DNA of 64,000 nt, taken from the NCBI GenBank assembly GCA_030248065.1, contig JASAMV010008343.1:1-64000 (forward strand). Reading direction: 5' to 3'. This document shows, in pieces, positions 35,447 through 47,129 of this stretch; position 1 is the stretch's first letter, and the number at the start of each line of letters is the position of its first letter. The notes under the pieces were generated by a model, which worked only from the letters and a program-made list of their open reading frames with translations, was not told the origin of the DNA and ran no database searches. The position numbers and the translations under genes are program-made. This DNA is from Rhynchonema sp. JSB1_4. Lineage: Eukaryota > Nematoda > Chromadorea > Monhysterida > Xyalidae.

Positions 35447-38400
35447 CTAGTTAAGCATGGCTGTTCTATAACAATTGTCTCCCATCGCTTGCAATAAATC
35501 ACCGTCCTCCAGCAATTGTTCGATGGTCAGTCGAATATCCGATGGATCTGCCTCGATGTTTCGATATATCTCCGAGATCGAGATGCCGATTGTTGATGAA
35601 TGAGCGTGTCGTTCGGTGAATGCAGCAACTAAGGCGCTGATCTGGAAGTTGTTAGAAATACAAGTGGACAGAGATTCATAAACATTAAAGAGCTGCATGC
35701 GCATGTACAGTGCTGGCCAAGAGTTTTTACAATTTGGTCTGTAGTAAGAAACGTGCCTGGCTGCTGCACACAATACAGTTGAGCGAGATCTGCGTAGCGT
35801 GGATATGTAGGGCAGTGTACCGGCGACAGATCAAACCAAGATCGACCTCCGATCTCGGATCACACGGGGCTTGGGTGCTCACGAGGGACTTTGGTCCACA
35901 TTTGCGGCTGGCCAAAACTTTTTAGAATATTTTTGTTTTGAACTTTATTTTGCCGTGGAAGGTTCTACAAGTCTTTCGCGATCGGGAATCATATTAGCTG
36001 TGTGAGTAACTGTTGTTTTGCCACTTTGCCAAGTTGGAGTCGAACTGGTCCCACCGCGGTCCGGTATCGTTGCTTGGTCTGGTGACCGCGAAGTTCTAAC
36101 GACTTCACAGCACGTGACGAGAGCTCATAAAAAGGTAGTAAAATTGTGAGGTTCTGGAGTGCTAGTTCTATCAGGACCACAACCGATCTCACCGCAGTCG
36201 CGGTATCGGTGAAAACGAAAACCAGCCGCAGGGTGGAGCTCATGTTTCAAACCCAACTTTTTGTTCCATAATTAAGTTATTCCGAGCTCTTTTGGCCCAT
36301 TGTTACCATTTCTGTATGATCGAAGGAATGTACTGACTTTTAAAGATGGTATAGAAAAAATTTGGTGCATTTGCAAGGCTAAGAGGGCTGTGGAAAATTG
36401 AACCGTGACCAAAAATCAGACAAGCACGCATTTACTGCAGTTGTATGTTTATTTGCGTTGGTATTATGGGTGCCCACGCAAACCAACACAAATAGACATG
36501 ATGAAGTCGGGCAGCCACTCTCCAGGGCCAATTTTCGTCTTCACCGGTGCCGTGAGTGAGACCGCAGTCACGTCGGATATGGAACTGATAGATTTTTTAT
36601 GCACTAATGTGTTGTACAATTGTTTGAAACGAGTAGTTAAGCACTGCAGAATCTCGCTATTTCATTAACAGTATATCAGCTGTCGTCACGTGCTGTGAAG
36701 TCTTTAGAACTCCGCGGTCACCAGAGCAAGCAACTGTACGCGACCGTGGTCGGACCAGTTGGACTCCAACTTGACAAAGTGGCAAAACAACAGTTTCTCA
36801 CACAGCTAATATGATTCGCAATCACGAAAGACTCTTGTGGAACGTTGAAGGGCAAAATAAAGTAGAAAACTAAAAAATTGTAAAAACTTTTGGCCAGCCT
36901 CAAATGTGGACCAAAGCGCCTGGTGGGGACCCAAGCCCCGTGGGATAGGAGATCGGAGGTCGATGTTGGTTTGATGTGTTGCGGCTTCACTGCCCTACAT
37001 ATCCATGCCACGCAGATTTCGCTCAACTGTATTGTGTGCAGCAGGCAGGCACGTTTCTTAGCGCAGAATAAAATTCTAAGAACTTTCGGGCAGCACTGTA
37101 GATTACGTCACGAGGTGTTTTCTCTTTCGGATCTATACTACATAGTGAGCTGTAAAAAGTACTCTATAATTTTTGTGTGTGCTGGGGCATTAAGATGATG
37201 AGAATAGCGACTAATGCCGTTGTTCTGGATGGCCCAGTTTAGCATTGTCTGGTTGAAAATTTCGAGACGAACCTGTGTCTTCAGCAGCGGCACATCCTCG
37301 CGGCGAGAACCGTGGAGTGGATCAGTGGAGCGTGCGGACGAAGAAGTCGTGTTAGACTGTGATCTCTCTTGAACTTCATCGCGTGTTGGGCGAGATTCAT
37401 TGACATAGATCGTCTCCCAGACTCCGATGTTATCGTACTTCAGACGAACGGGGATGTCCTGTGAGAAAAAAATTGCAAATTTAATTTTATGGTCCTTTGA
37501 TGGGGCTGGTTGAGAATGATTCTTTCCATGCTTGTTCTCGGAGATACAACAATTTAACAATCGTGAGGTATATATATAGCGGACAGCCTTTCAAAAAAAA
37601 ACGGTTTTAATCACCTGATTGTAGAACATACGCGACAGTTGGCATTCTTTGTGATAATATGTCGCTTCTGCCGACGAGGCAACATAGATGTGAGAGAACG
37701 CCAATAGGGGAGTGTTGTTGGAACGATCTTCGCCGAGAACCAAGTCGGGTATGCAAACACAGTCACCTGATTTGAGCTCGGATGGCAGTTGTCTGTCGGC
37801 ACTCTGTGTAATATGTAAAAAGTAGGTTTGTTTGAAGTTTCGGGAGTAGCAAGATAATATAGCGAGGAGGTGAAAGAGTTCGTAAATTCGATTGTATGTT
37901 CATAACTAAAGGGGAGTAGTATAGGTGAAGCGATAGACTAACCATAAAACATTTAAGCAGCACGTTTGCTTTGATCATGCTCCGAATGTAGACGTGGGTG
38001 GATGGTGTTGGATGAGTGGACGAGCCGCGTTCTTGGGAGACAACACGATCGAGCGTACCGATAATTTGCACCTGGAGAGAAGGATATATTGGAATTTTCA
38101 TGGGTCGATCGTGATCAGCTCATTGTTTTTTTTACGTTTTTGAAGCAGTAGCCATTGATCTCCAAGTGAGATTTCGATGTGATAGCTTCATGTATCGATT
38201 CGATCGACATCGGACAAATTCGTTTGACGCTCTCACGAATCAGCTAGAAAGGGAAAGAAATTATTCGATATGAAACCTACGACCGTAAATGTATTTCATG
38301 CAAAGGGGTGACGGCGAAAGAATTCTTTATTATATGAGATCAAGTTTTGAGCGATAAGGGTCGGAAGATAAGAAATTTAATTGCAAGACAGCACGTTGAG

Positions 38401-39705
38401 ATTATGATTCTGATCTGTTTCACCTGTTTTTGGTATATCGTTTGGTGAATGTTTCATAAAGTTTGATAGACAGGCTCATCAAGATCTACGAGTAGGGCTA
38501 AACATGGTTCTTGTTGATGTTTCGAGGAAAGAATGTGTACCTTGTTCTTCGATTGTTCTCCAATGTCCATGTCAGTATCGTATCGGCGCGCTGCATGCTT
38601 TGCAGATTGCTCGTATTCTGGAGAAGGGTCGATAATTGTTATATGTGTGTTATTGTTGGATCTACAATGGTTCTGGTTTGAGATTGAGGTAGCTTTTATC
38701 GAAACTTAAAACAGGAATGGTACATTGGTCATTCATTCGTTGAATACCATCACATACGGGCTTTTTTTCTGGTTTATATAAAAACTAATTTTTATGCGGC
38801 AGAAAAATAGAAGGGAATTTTTCTTTCCGAAAGTTTATGTAATTTTACTGCGAAGAAAGTGAATGCGGTTCGAAATTATTGTCAAACTTTTTACCAAAAA
38901 TTAGTGAAGAAATTGGCCGCGAAGAGCATCTGAAAGATATCGATATTTTAATTTCAAGGTGCTGAGATACGCTCAAAATTTTTTACGTTTGGTCCTAGGG
39001 CGTCAGACAAGGAGCTGATATCGGCAAAAATTTTCTTGGCCGTCAGTGGTTTGAACCAAGCTCACTCGTGGTGCCAAGTCCGATTCAGATTGATTTCGAT
39101 GGCATATATATGGCACGTACTCTTATTTTCATTAGCAAATGTGTTTGGGGTATAAGTGTTCGGAAATTTAAATTTGACCTGGATTATTCACGGGCTGCTG
39201 CTCATCACCCTCGTTGCGATCGGAGAAATCCACAGTGTGTTGTGATTCCTGATGGACATCAGTGACCAGGTCCGTATCGTGAACTGAACAAGAACCCTAT
39301 AGTTCGCGATCAGTGGGACGATGATAAAATAAAATGGTTACGTTAAAAACTGTGGACAAAAGAAGGAGTTGTACCTGCAAAGGAAAAACCAAGATCGAGC
39401 GTCGGTTGAGTCGAAGATTGGTCTGTCTTTTGCGACTTGGCATCAGTGTTAGTGACTGAAAAAAACGGAACTAAGTTTACTGTTAATTCAAGTAAAATTT
39501 GTACACAAGTATTACCGGTAAGAGCCGCGGACATCTTTCGTTTTGAAGCAAGATGTGCAGCTCGTTCCGGATTGCAGGAAGTGTTGTCATGTTTATTGTC
39601 TGGCGGTTTGTGTATTTCTGAGTCGAGCGCATTGTCACCATGTGTGCTCGAATCGTACGAGTCGTCGGATTCCGATGACGGTTCATCACAAGGAAACGGA
39701 TCCAT
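35447..39705 (-). CDS. RPA32 (RPA2)-like subunit of replication protein A (9 exons, 419 aa)
   Basis: Predicted single-stranded-DNA-binding subunit acting in replication and repair. Exons on the minus strand: 39705-39516, 39455-39375, 39283-39179, 38617-38541, 38243-38136, 38071-37943, 37803-37615, 37458-37273, 35641-35447. All join in phase from ATG to TAG. The N-terminus is acidic and Ser-rich (SSESDDSYDSS), like the phosphorylated N-terminus of RPA32 but longer. The OB-fold start RICPMSIESIHEAITS...VQIIGTLDRV fits the RPA32 pattern of a P-[ST]-[IV] start and V-x-I-[IV]-G strand. The C-terminal 64 residues (ISISEIYRNIEADPSDIRLT, then EQLLEDGDLL) fit the RPA32 winged helix. At 419 residues it is longer than the usual 270 or so, with extra linker sequence after the OB fold. 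The last intron carries a 1.4-kb transposon. Confidence 0.72.
35708..37098. mobile_element. Tc1/mariner-like foldback transposon, copy 2, in the RPA32-like gene
   Basis: Element of 1391 bp starting CAGTGCTGGCCAAGAG and ending CGGGCAGCACTG, with TA on both sides (35706-35707 and 37099-37100). It shares long arms and interior with the copy at 21305-22729 but in the opposite orientation. No transposase frame. It makes up most of the intron 35642-37272, so it is presumably spliced out. Confidence 0.8.
38690..39118. mobile_element. Foldback element, CATATATATGGCAGAGACCC family, copy 5 (right half)
   Basis: Matches the right half of copies at 6690-7375 and 25967-27148, ending GGCATATATATGGCACGTAC. 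The left half is missing. It lies in the intron between exons 3 and 4 of the RPA32-like gene. Confidence 0.55.
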
Positions 39706-40032
39706 TCTGAATTACAAGTTAAATTATTGATTTAGTGAGTCGAATATATCGTACAAATTTATTGAAAATATGCATCCGATAAGCCGGACGAATATCGACT
39801 TTGACGAATGGACACATGAAGAAAATCACGGTGGCGATGTGTAATGGTTAAGTTTATTCACAACAATCAATCAACAATCAATAACGGAAAGTAAATTGTT
39901 AGAAATACCCGTGTATCCGAGTACAAAGATTTATTTCAGTGGCACAACAACATGGCAGTGATTTCCTAATGGTTTTTGTCCCTACGATGTTTTGACTAGA
40001 GCACATATTTGCTAGTTGCTAACTTTTACGAC

Positions 40033-42415
40033 TTAAAAACGTTTCCAAAAGAAGAATCTGTCATAAGTCTGCGCCGGACCCGGTACCATCTCGAGATTCA
40101 CCACATCATATTGATCATCAGGTAGCGCCTGAATGGAATCGTACGGGCTGCTCACGCGTTTGAAATTTCGGTATCGTAGGAAGGCGCCGATGAGTTCCAC
40201 GGCCTGTAAATTAACAATATTCATAATGATGGAGTCTACAAAAGTTAAGTTCCCATTTTTTTCTCACCTCATTATACAAGCACTTGACTTTGGCGTCTTT
40301 GAGCAGAGCGGACAATTTGAGCAGAATGTTCTTGTCCGTGAATTTGAGCGCTTCAGCACCTGCCAGAGTGGCCTTGTCGCCGTAGTAGTGCATGCGTCCG
40401 TCTCGTTTGAGGTCAAACTAAATGAAAAGTATAGCGTAAATCATGGTTATACTCAAGCATGGTCGTGGACAAGCACAGAGCGAATGGCGATGTTTAGCGC
40501 TGATAGAACGTACCAAGTAGACCAGAGAATCGTGTGCGGTGTTTATGGGACGCTGAGCGTTGATGTGAAACAGAATTTCGATACACTGCTCGTATTTTTG
40601 ATAGGCCAGGCGTGCACGCTCCATCAGCGGTAGATTGGCTGAATCATGATGTGAAATGAGGTTTGCAGTGTGTTTGATCTTGGCGGGGCGGGACGTACTA
40701 CACATCCTGCAATGATGCGGATCCATTGTCCCCCTGGCTACGAGTTACTCGAAGTATTTGGTTCCCACTATAGGGTCGCGATGAATTCATTATAAATTTT
40801 TCTCTAATCGAAATTTAAAAAAGTTTCGGGCAGTTTGATGGATATAAATAAATGAAATTATCTTCAAGCTCCTGAAAGCGGGAAAAAAGGTAATTGATTT
40901 TTTTAGCAACCCACCGTCGTCTTCATGTCGAGCCCAGTATGCATCGTATTCCATCGGCGTTGCAGAGACCAGGTCGTCCAACGAGAATTCGTGCCGACGG
41001 AATCCTTGGTAGATGCACATTCCGCATTGAACGTCTCCGTTCGGCGACTTGTAGAATGACGTTATCTTTGCAATGTTTTTGCATCGACAGACACGCCTGT
41101 AGAAAGTGGGTTGTGTAAAGCAGACATTAAACAGATAAGTGCCAAGCGTGGTGTTGAACTGCTTTATTCCACGTAGGACGGCAGACTTTGCAACTTTTGG
41201 AAATCGTGAAGTTGAAATTATGTTTTTGACTTTCGTTTAGGCTACAATTATGTTTTTGGCTTTCGTTTAGGCCACAAAACACTATCTCGACCTCGAGGTA
41301 CATGTCACCGTACAAGTAGCACCCTTTTTTGGAGATGAAAAACTAACATGTCTTCCAAATCGTGATGTTCGACCTCGCGCATGATTGCGCAAATCTTCTC
41401 GAGTGCAAAATTTGTGGCGATGTCCGCACTTTCTATTGGCCAATCTTTCCGACAGATCATGCACTAAACAAGAAAAGCATCACAAGAGTTTTGTTTATCA
41501 ACTGGAAGAAACGGCGAACGATTGAAAGGTCTTGGGAAGGATCGAGAGAATGGTCAATGGTCCGCAGTTCTAATTTGGTGAGTATCTTACAGAATATGTC
41601 CAAGCGGTGTGCGAATTATGAACTGTGATGTTCACTTGGCCCAATAAAGTTAAAACAGATAACAACTCTGATCAGAGCCCACTGACATTGTAAAGTTGCA
41701 GAGGGGGGGGGGGGAGCGCGAACAAATGATTCGGAGCAAGAGTGAACGTTTTGCGGTTTGTTTTGGGTCGAATTTAGGGATATAGGTCGGGGATGAGACT
41801 GGCGGTGTGGTACTGGACAGTGGACAGGGCATCCACGACATGTGGTAGTATCCAAGAGTCCGGATATCAAAAAGCTGGAGACGTGACGTGCACTACTTGC
41901 AAGAAAAACCAAGAGTTGGGATTCAGTTTTTCACAAAAGACGGACACTTGACAGCTGTTTTTGAAGGAAAAGCAAGCAAGTTTTTGCTAATTTCCATAAT
42001 AAGTGCACTGGCTCGTGTCAAGATGATTGTGTGAACAGAAGCCATTGAAAGTGGACATTAACCGAGTAAAAGGCTAGTCTACCTGCAATGGAGTGGTCGG
42101 CGTTTCATCCGGTTCCGACTCAGTTAGTGGATTCTGTAATGGTGGACTGGCTCACAAGAACGTGTGTTTGGGTTAGGCAATAACGTGCCGCGTGTGGGAG
42201 ACGCTCGTTTCGTAACGATTTCAGTAATTGACTTCACTAACTCGTAACTCGAAAGTCCCTCGATATTCGATTTGATGAGTGTGTAGGTCAGACAGACATT
42301 GACCACACCCACTATGACCACACGGTAGAGTTTTCGGCAGAGTCATAACGGAGAGGCAGATCGGACATTTTAGCTGTGTGGCCATGTCGTCGACCACAGT
42401 TTTGAAGCTCGCCAT
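40033..42415 (-). CDS. RING-finger protein with a second Cys-rich motif (7 exons, 346 aa)
   Basis: Probable E3 ubiquitin ligase or scaffold. Exons on the minus strand: 42415-42242, 42133-42083, 41463-41348, 41096-40911, 40706-40514, 40417-40268, 40203-40033, joining in phase from ATG to TAG. The RING is split over three exons: CPIC and CGHSGCGQC in exon 1, then CMICRKDWPIES in exon 3, with an acidic exon 2 (TESEPDETPTTP) inserted inside the finger loop. The sequence NFALEKICAIM after the last Cys pair is typical of RING domains. A following motif CRCKNIAK...CGMC may be a B-box-like or separate zinc site. The C-terminal half (KFTDKNILLKLSALLKDAKV, then FLRYRNFKR) is not recognised. A BRCA1- or TRIM-type identity is possible but unproven. 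Confidence 0.72.
41195..41275. repeat. Short tandem duplication (about 30 bp x 2)
   Basis: Two adjacent copies of ATTATGTTTTTGACTTTCGT followed by TTAGGCTACA, differing at a few bases, in an intron of the RING gene. Probably a replication-slippage product. Confidence 0.6.
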
Positions 42416-43849
42416 GCCGACGATCGCAATCTATAATTTCGAAAAGTTTAGGCTGGAAAACTACCACATTTGTGAGCTAATCGGGCACTCAGTTGGCGTC
42501 ACTTGGTCCGCATGGGGCTGGATTTCGAACTTTTGGCTGGCGCGCGCCGGGTGCGGGAGGAAGTTTTGGGGTGGGGTCGATCGAAAACTTGTGACGTGAC
42601 TTATTTTGGTGAAAAAGTAGGATTCGGTCGAAAGCTTGTGACGTGACTTGTTTTGGTGAAAAAGTAGGATTTTTTTGTCAGCGGAATAGCTCATCAGTAT
42701 GAGTGTAGTTGTCTGGGGAAAAGATTAGGACGGTTCTCGAGCGTCCGCCCGTAAAGACTAGGTACCTTGTAAGTACGCCTTCGAGAGTGGTGGGCAGGAA
42801 AGGGATGGTAGCTTACAAGCACCGCGGAGCAGTATAGTTTGTCGAGGGAGGGCAACGGGGTGCCGCTGGTAAGGTAGACTAACCCGCGTGACCAAGGTAC
42901 ACCAGTAGACTAACCGCCCCGGCAGCTACACTAACCGCCTCAATTTTTGCCTAAAATCGAGACTGTTAGAGATAAAATGGCCATTTTTTAGCTCTAAAAT
43001 GGGTGATTTTTAGATCAATAATGTCAAAAGTCTCCAAAATACGCTTTTTATGGTCGAAAAACACCGATTTTTGTCTATAAAGACTACAAATTGATGGTTG
43101 CAAGGTACGTACGGTTCCCCCCCCCCCATCCTTCCTCAGGGGGTGTTTGCAAGGTACCTACTCCCAGTGTAGTGGGAGGCACATGGTTGCAAGGTACCCT
43201 TCGGCCGGGGATGGATGCAGATGGTTACAAGGTACCCCGTACCCAGCCTCCACAAGGTTGCAAGCTACCCCTGGGGTCTGAAAAAAGGGTGTTTTTTGCA
43301 TGCTTTTTTCTGCGAAATTGGCCGAAAGAATGGTACTTTTTTGCATTTTGACCGAAAATTTGCCCAAAATAGCTATTATATGGAACGTGCCATTTTTGGG
43401 TTTGTGAGGGCAAAAACAGCCATTTTTGCCTATAAAAACCACAAAATTAATGGTTGCAAGGTACCCTCCGGGGTGCTTGCAAGGTACCTACCTTCCCCCC
43501 CCCCAAGGGGTTGTTGCGAGGTACCTACTCCTTAGAGGGGGCAATTCCCCGCCGATCGCCCCTCGCCCCGCCCAATCACTACGCTGGATAGTCGTTAGGG
43601 GGAGGCGAATCCCGCTGCCGCATCCCCCCAGCCCGGGCGCTACACTGCTCGCTAGTGTTGTACCTAACAGTTTAACGCAGGGCGGTGTGCAGTTCTGCCG
43701 TTGAAAACAATTTATTTTCGAGGAAAATAATAGATTGAAAATGAAAATTATGAGAAACTTGCGCTAAACTCTCTGCGAAAAAGATCGGGCTTTGTCGGGC
43801 CGGGCGGGAGATTCGGACATTCGGGCCAGGCCGGTGCGGTACCGTAAAA
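42416..43849. repeat. Repeat-dense zone, first part
   Basis: No gene. Two direct copies of a 46-47 bp unit lie at 42578-42672 (AACTTGTGACGTGACTTATT, then TTGGTGAAAAAGTAGGAT). From about 42740 to 43680 come GTTGCAAGGTACC units repeated about ten times with C-rich spacers. The block ATTTTTGCCTAAAATGG marks a diverged member of the CAGTGTAGTTCC family. Confidence 0.55.
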
Positions 43850-44043
43850 ACCTAAGTATAGCCCCCCTCCCGGAATAGAGCCCCCCCTGTTCAGCCAAGG
43901 TCAGTGAATTAATAGAGCCACACCCGGAATAGAGCCGCCTGCCCCCAAAGTAGCATCCTCTATACTGTAGTGTATGAAGGCTTGATAGTGGTGTACAGGT
44001 ACATTTATGCACGTTTGTTGTTTGTTCAGAACACATAATACCG

Positions 44044-44466
44044 TATTGTCGGAAATACAACCCCCCATTAATTGACCCCCCATTAATTGAACCCCCCTAA
44101 ATGGCTCGAAATCAAAAATAGAACCCCCCCCCATTAATTGACCCCCCCCCATTAATAGAACCCCACCCCCGACCTTCACCGTACCACTGATTAGTGGTAT
44201 GGTAAGGCTGTGTTGTTGTATCAAACGTTGTTTAAGCTTGCGTTTTCAGCAGAATACGGCTTTTTAAGCATAATTAACGCTGTTAAAGGCAGAAAATACC
44301 CTAAACAGGCCGTTTTTAGGGGCATTATTAACAATGATTTTTTTCGTCGGGGGGCAAATGAAAAATATAACCCCCCCCAATAATTGACCCCCCCCATAAA
44401 TTGAACCCCCGCAAAATGGCCCCAGTGAAAAAATAGACCCCCCGGGTTCTATTTCCGACAATACGG
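44044..44466. mobile_element. TIR element with ends CCGTATTGTCGGAAATA
   Basis: The left end reads TACCGTATTGTCGGAAATA and the right end TATTTCCGACAATACGGTA, perfect inverted copies with TA at the outside. The interior is C-run units plus the AAGCATAATTAACGCTG block that acts as the empty site for the 46679 insertion. No frame. Confidence 0.65.
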
Positions 44467-44658
44467 TACGCCTCCTATTGAGGAATAGACACGAGTAAAT
44501 GCGGTTGCAAGCGAAAAAAGATGTTTTCAAACCGGTTTTTAGGGGTTTTTGGTGGTATTTCTGAGAATAATTTTTCAGGTTCGAGTGAGTCAATTAATAA
44601 ATGCCCCCCTCAAATACAGAACCCCCCGGAATAGAGCCGCCCAAAATGGGGTCTGAGC

Positions 44659-44972
44659 AGTGTAGTTGCTGGGGGTACGCTATCTCCCCCTCGCGTGGTA
44701 CACTATCCCCTATCTCCCCCTGCGGGTACACTATCTCCGCCAATTTTTGCCTAAAATGGCCATTTTTAGGCCTAAAATGGGCATTTTTTGGCCTAAAATG
44801 TGTGATTTTCAGGTGAATGTTCTCAAAAGTCGTCAAAATACCCTTTTTATGAGGAATTTTTTCCAAAAAGGGGCAAAAATAGGTCAAGCCCTCGGGGGTA
44901 CACTATCTCCCCCTTCGAAAAAAAATGGAGGGTCGACCGCTATCTCCCCCTCCGGACCAGGAAGTACACTGG
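44659..44972. mobile_element. CAGTGTAGTTCC-family element, copy 1
   Basis: Starts CAGTGTAGTTGCTGGGGG and ends CCAGGAAGTACACTGG. The core is CCAATTTTTGCCTAAAATGG, then CCATTTTTAGGCCTAAAATG and ATACCCTTTTTATGAGG. Further copies are at 45591-45969, 47771-47985 (truncated) and 48894-49277. Confidence 0.65.
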
Positions 44973-45028
44973 GTCTGAGTTAATAGCGCCCCCCCCCCCC
45001 CCCCGGTTCTATTTACGTTTTTACGGTA

Positions 45029-46660
45029 CTTGCGGCTTAGGGTGAGGCCGGGGCGCGCCGGATTCCAGATTTCCCAAGTTCCGGCCTGGCGAAGCAGGGC
45101 AGGCCCCAGTCGATTGTCACGTCTCGATGTGAGTGTGGCTCTGCTCTTGGATTTTGATAGAAAATTAACGCTTCTTGTCTCGAACGAGAGACCGAGCCTG
45201 ATTTTTAAAGGGAATTGAACAGGTCTGTTGCTACTGCGTTTCCCCTCTCTCCCAGAGAGACCTTGGGTGTCCCCTGACTGATATGGAAGTATTGATGTGA
45301 GAAAGTCAAGAAATACAATTGAAGGAGGATATTTGATTACTAAAATTTATTGGTGCCCCTAACTGGCCATTGTGTCGGTCTGTGGATACTGGAGGGCAAT
45401 TCTACTTGAAATATAGGAGATGTTTCCTATGTAGTCTTAGTGGCACATTGCCGAGGTATAGGATAGCACACGTTTGGACCTTTTTCACTGTCTGGATCAA
45501 ACGAAGTAACACATGAAACTTTGAAGGTCGGATTTGGTATACTTGCGCATGTGTCGTTTCAAATTATGAAAATCGTGTTTCTGCGGGAAGCAATGTAGTT
45601 CCTGGGGGGCGAGAGGGAGGACCGCCCGTCGGGTATATGTGTTCCCCCTCGGAGGTACGCCTGCCGCACTGTTTCGCCTCCGGGTACGTCTGCTACCGCA
45701 ATTTTTTCCTAAAAATGGGCAAATTTAGGCGTAAAATAGGGATTTTTAGGCCAAAAATAGATAAACTTTAGGTGAAACGTGCAAAAAAACGCCAGAATGC
45801 CCTTTTTATAGGGTATTTTTCGCAAAAGAAGGCAGAAAATGACTTTTTTCCGTTCCGCCCCCAAATTGGAACTTCACCCCTTTTCCCCCGCCCCGCTAGA
45901 TACATTTGTTCCCCCTCGGAAAATAGTGGAGCGTACGTCTGTTCGCGCTCCGGAGCAGGAACTACACTCGCGCGAAAGGAAGAGTGTTTTTGATGTGCAC
46001 CGTGTATGTTTCCGTGCAGCACAAAAATTTTGTTGGGGTTAAGTTATTTTGAACATATAGTGAAAACAGAAGCTCTTGGTTACAACTTGAGCATGAAGAA
46101 GAAGTGCAGTGTGAACGTCAACGGAGTAGGGCTGGAATGTTCTCATGTTCATAAAACAAGCGAATGAGTCTTGTCATGAATTATTACCGGTGTATTTCAC
46201 ATTGATTGTTCATATTCTTGGGAGTTGTTCCATTTATACACAAAAGTTAATTCTTAAGGTTATTGCACCATGATTGAACGTATAACAGTTTTGAATCATG
46301 TTTTAAGGACTGATAGTATCGAAAGTGACACGTTTCTGCGTATAAAACTGTTGGACGGCAGGAATGTCAAGATAGTGACTGTTGTGAAATTCGAAACTAT
46401 ATTGAGAACAGTGTAGTTAGTGGTTGATTAAATGTCCTGAAGTTACAGAATTAGGTCTAAAATTGGGTGTACTTTATCTCACTTAGAGTGATGTGGAGGA
46501 GCGACAACAAATCAAAGAAAGAGAAATTTGGGAGTAGCGGTCAGAGAATCAGACCTAATTTAGTGGGTTTTGTCGTGAGCCGAGAAAGTCCGGATGACAC
46601 CTCGCAAGACGCTACGGGTGTTGTTGTGTCGAACGTTGTTGAAGCTTCCGTTTTCAACAG
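45029..46660. other. Intergenic region with one CAGTGTAGTTCC copy
   Basis: No gene recognised. A CAGTGTAGTTCC-family element is at 45591-45969. The rest (45170-45560 and 46040-46620) is ordinary A/T-rich sequence without supported exons. Confidence 0.5.
45591..45969. mobile_element. CAGTGTAGTTCC-family element, copy 2
   Basis: Starts CAATGTAGTTCCTGGGGGG and ends CAGGAACTACACTCG. The core carries the CAATTTTTTCCTAAAAATGG and CCTTTTTATAGGG blocks. No coding capacity. Confidence 0.65.
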
Positions 46661-46678
46661 AATAGCGCTTTTTAAGCA

Positions 46679-47129
46679 TACCGTAAAAACCTAAATAGAA
46701 CGGGGGGCTGTATTAACTCACTGACCCCATTTTGGGGGGGCTCTATTACGGGGGGGGCTCTATTCCGGGGGGCCTCTATTAATTCACTGACCCGAACCTG
46801 AAAAATTGTTCCCAGAAATACCCCGGAAAACCCCTAAAAGCAGGTTTGAAGGGATGTTTTTTTCGCTTGCAACCGCATTTATTCGTGTCTATTCGTTGAT
46901 AGGAGGCGTATTATGTGCTCTGAACAAACAACAAACGTGCATAAATGTTCCTGTACACCACTATCAAGCCTTAATACACTACAGTATACGGGATGTTACT
47001 TTGGGGGGGTTCTATTCCGGCGGGGAGCTCTATTAATTGACTGACCCGTTTTTGGGGGGCTGTATTACGGGGGGGGGCTCTATTCTGGGGGGGGGGGCTA
47101 TATTTAGGTTTTTACCGTATTTAACGCTG
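46679..47129. mobile_element. G-rich TIR element inserted in another repeat
   Basis: Begins CCGTAAAAACCTAAATAGA after a TA and ends ATTTAGGTTTTTACCG before a TA. The interior has GGGGGG runs and the block GTGCTCTGAACAAACAACAA, which is inverted relative to 44010-44035. The flanks AAGCA|TA and TA|TTTAACGCTG match the uninterrupted AAGCATAATTAACGCTG at about 44267-44283, so the insertion point is visible. Confidence 0.7.

Larger units (their letters stand above)
43850..45028. mobile_element. Nested C-rich palindrome-ended elements
   Basis: The outer left end is TACCGTAAAAACCTAAG and the outer right end GGTTCTATTTACGTTTTTACGG. Inside are strings of CCCCCCATTAATTGACC- and AATAGAGCCCCCC-like units. 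At least two further elements are nested: 44044-44466 with ends CCGTATTGTCGGAAATA, and 44659-44972 with ends of the CAGTGTAGTTCC family. The strand bias (C runs here, G runs at 46690-47120) and repeated runs of five or more C suggest quadruplex or i-motif potential. Confidence 0.55.

Noticed and set aside
42665..42733. tRNA-like sequence with TAGCTCATCAGTATGAG and GGTTCTCGAGCG
   Set aside because: A D-arm and a GGACG/CGTCC stem can be drawn, but the T-loop is nine bases and the acceptor stem would overlap the T-stem. At most it is a tRNA-derived repeat head.
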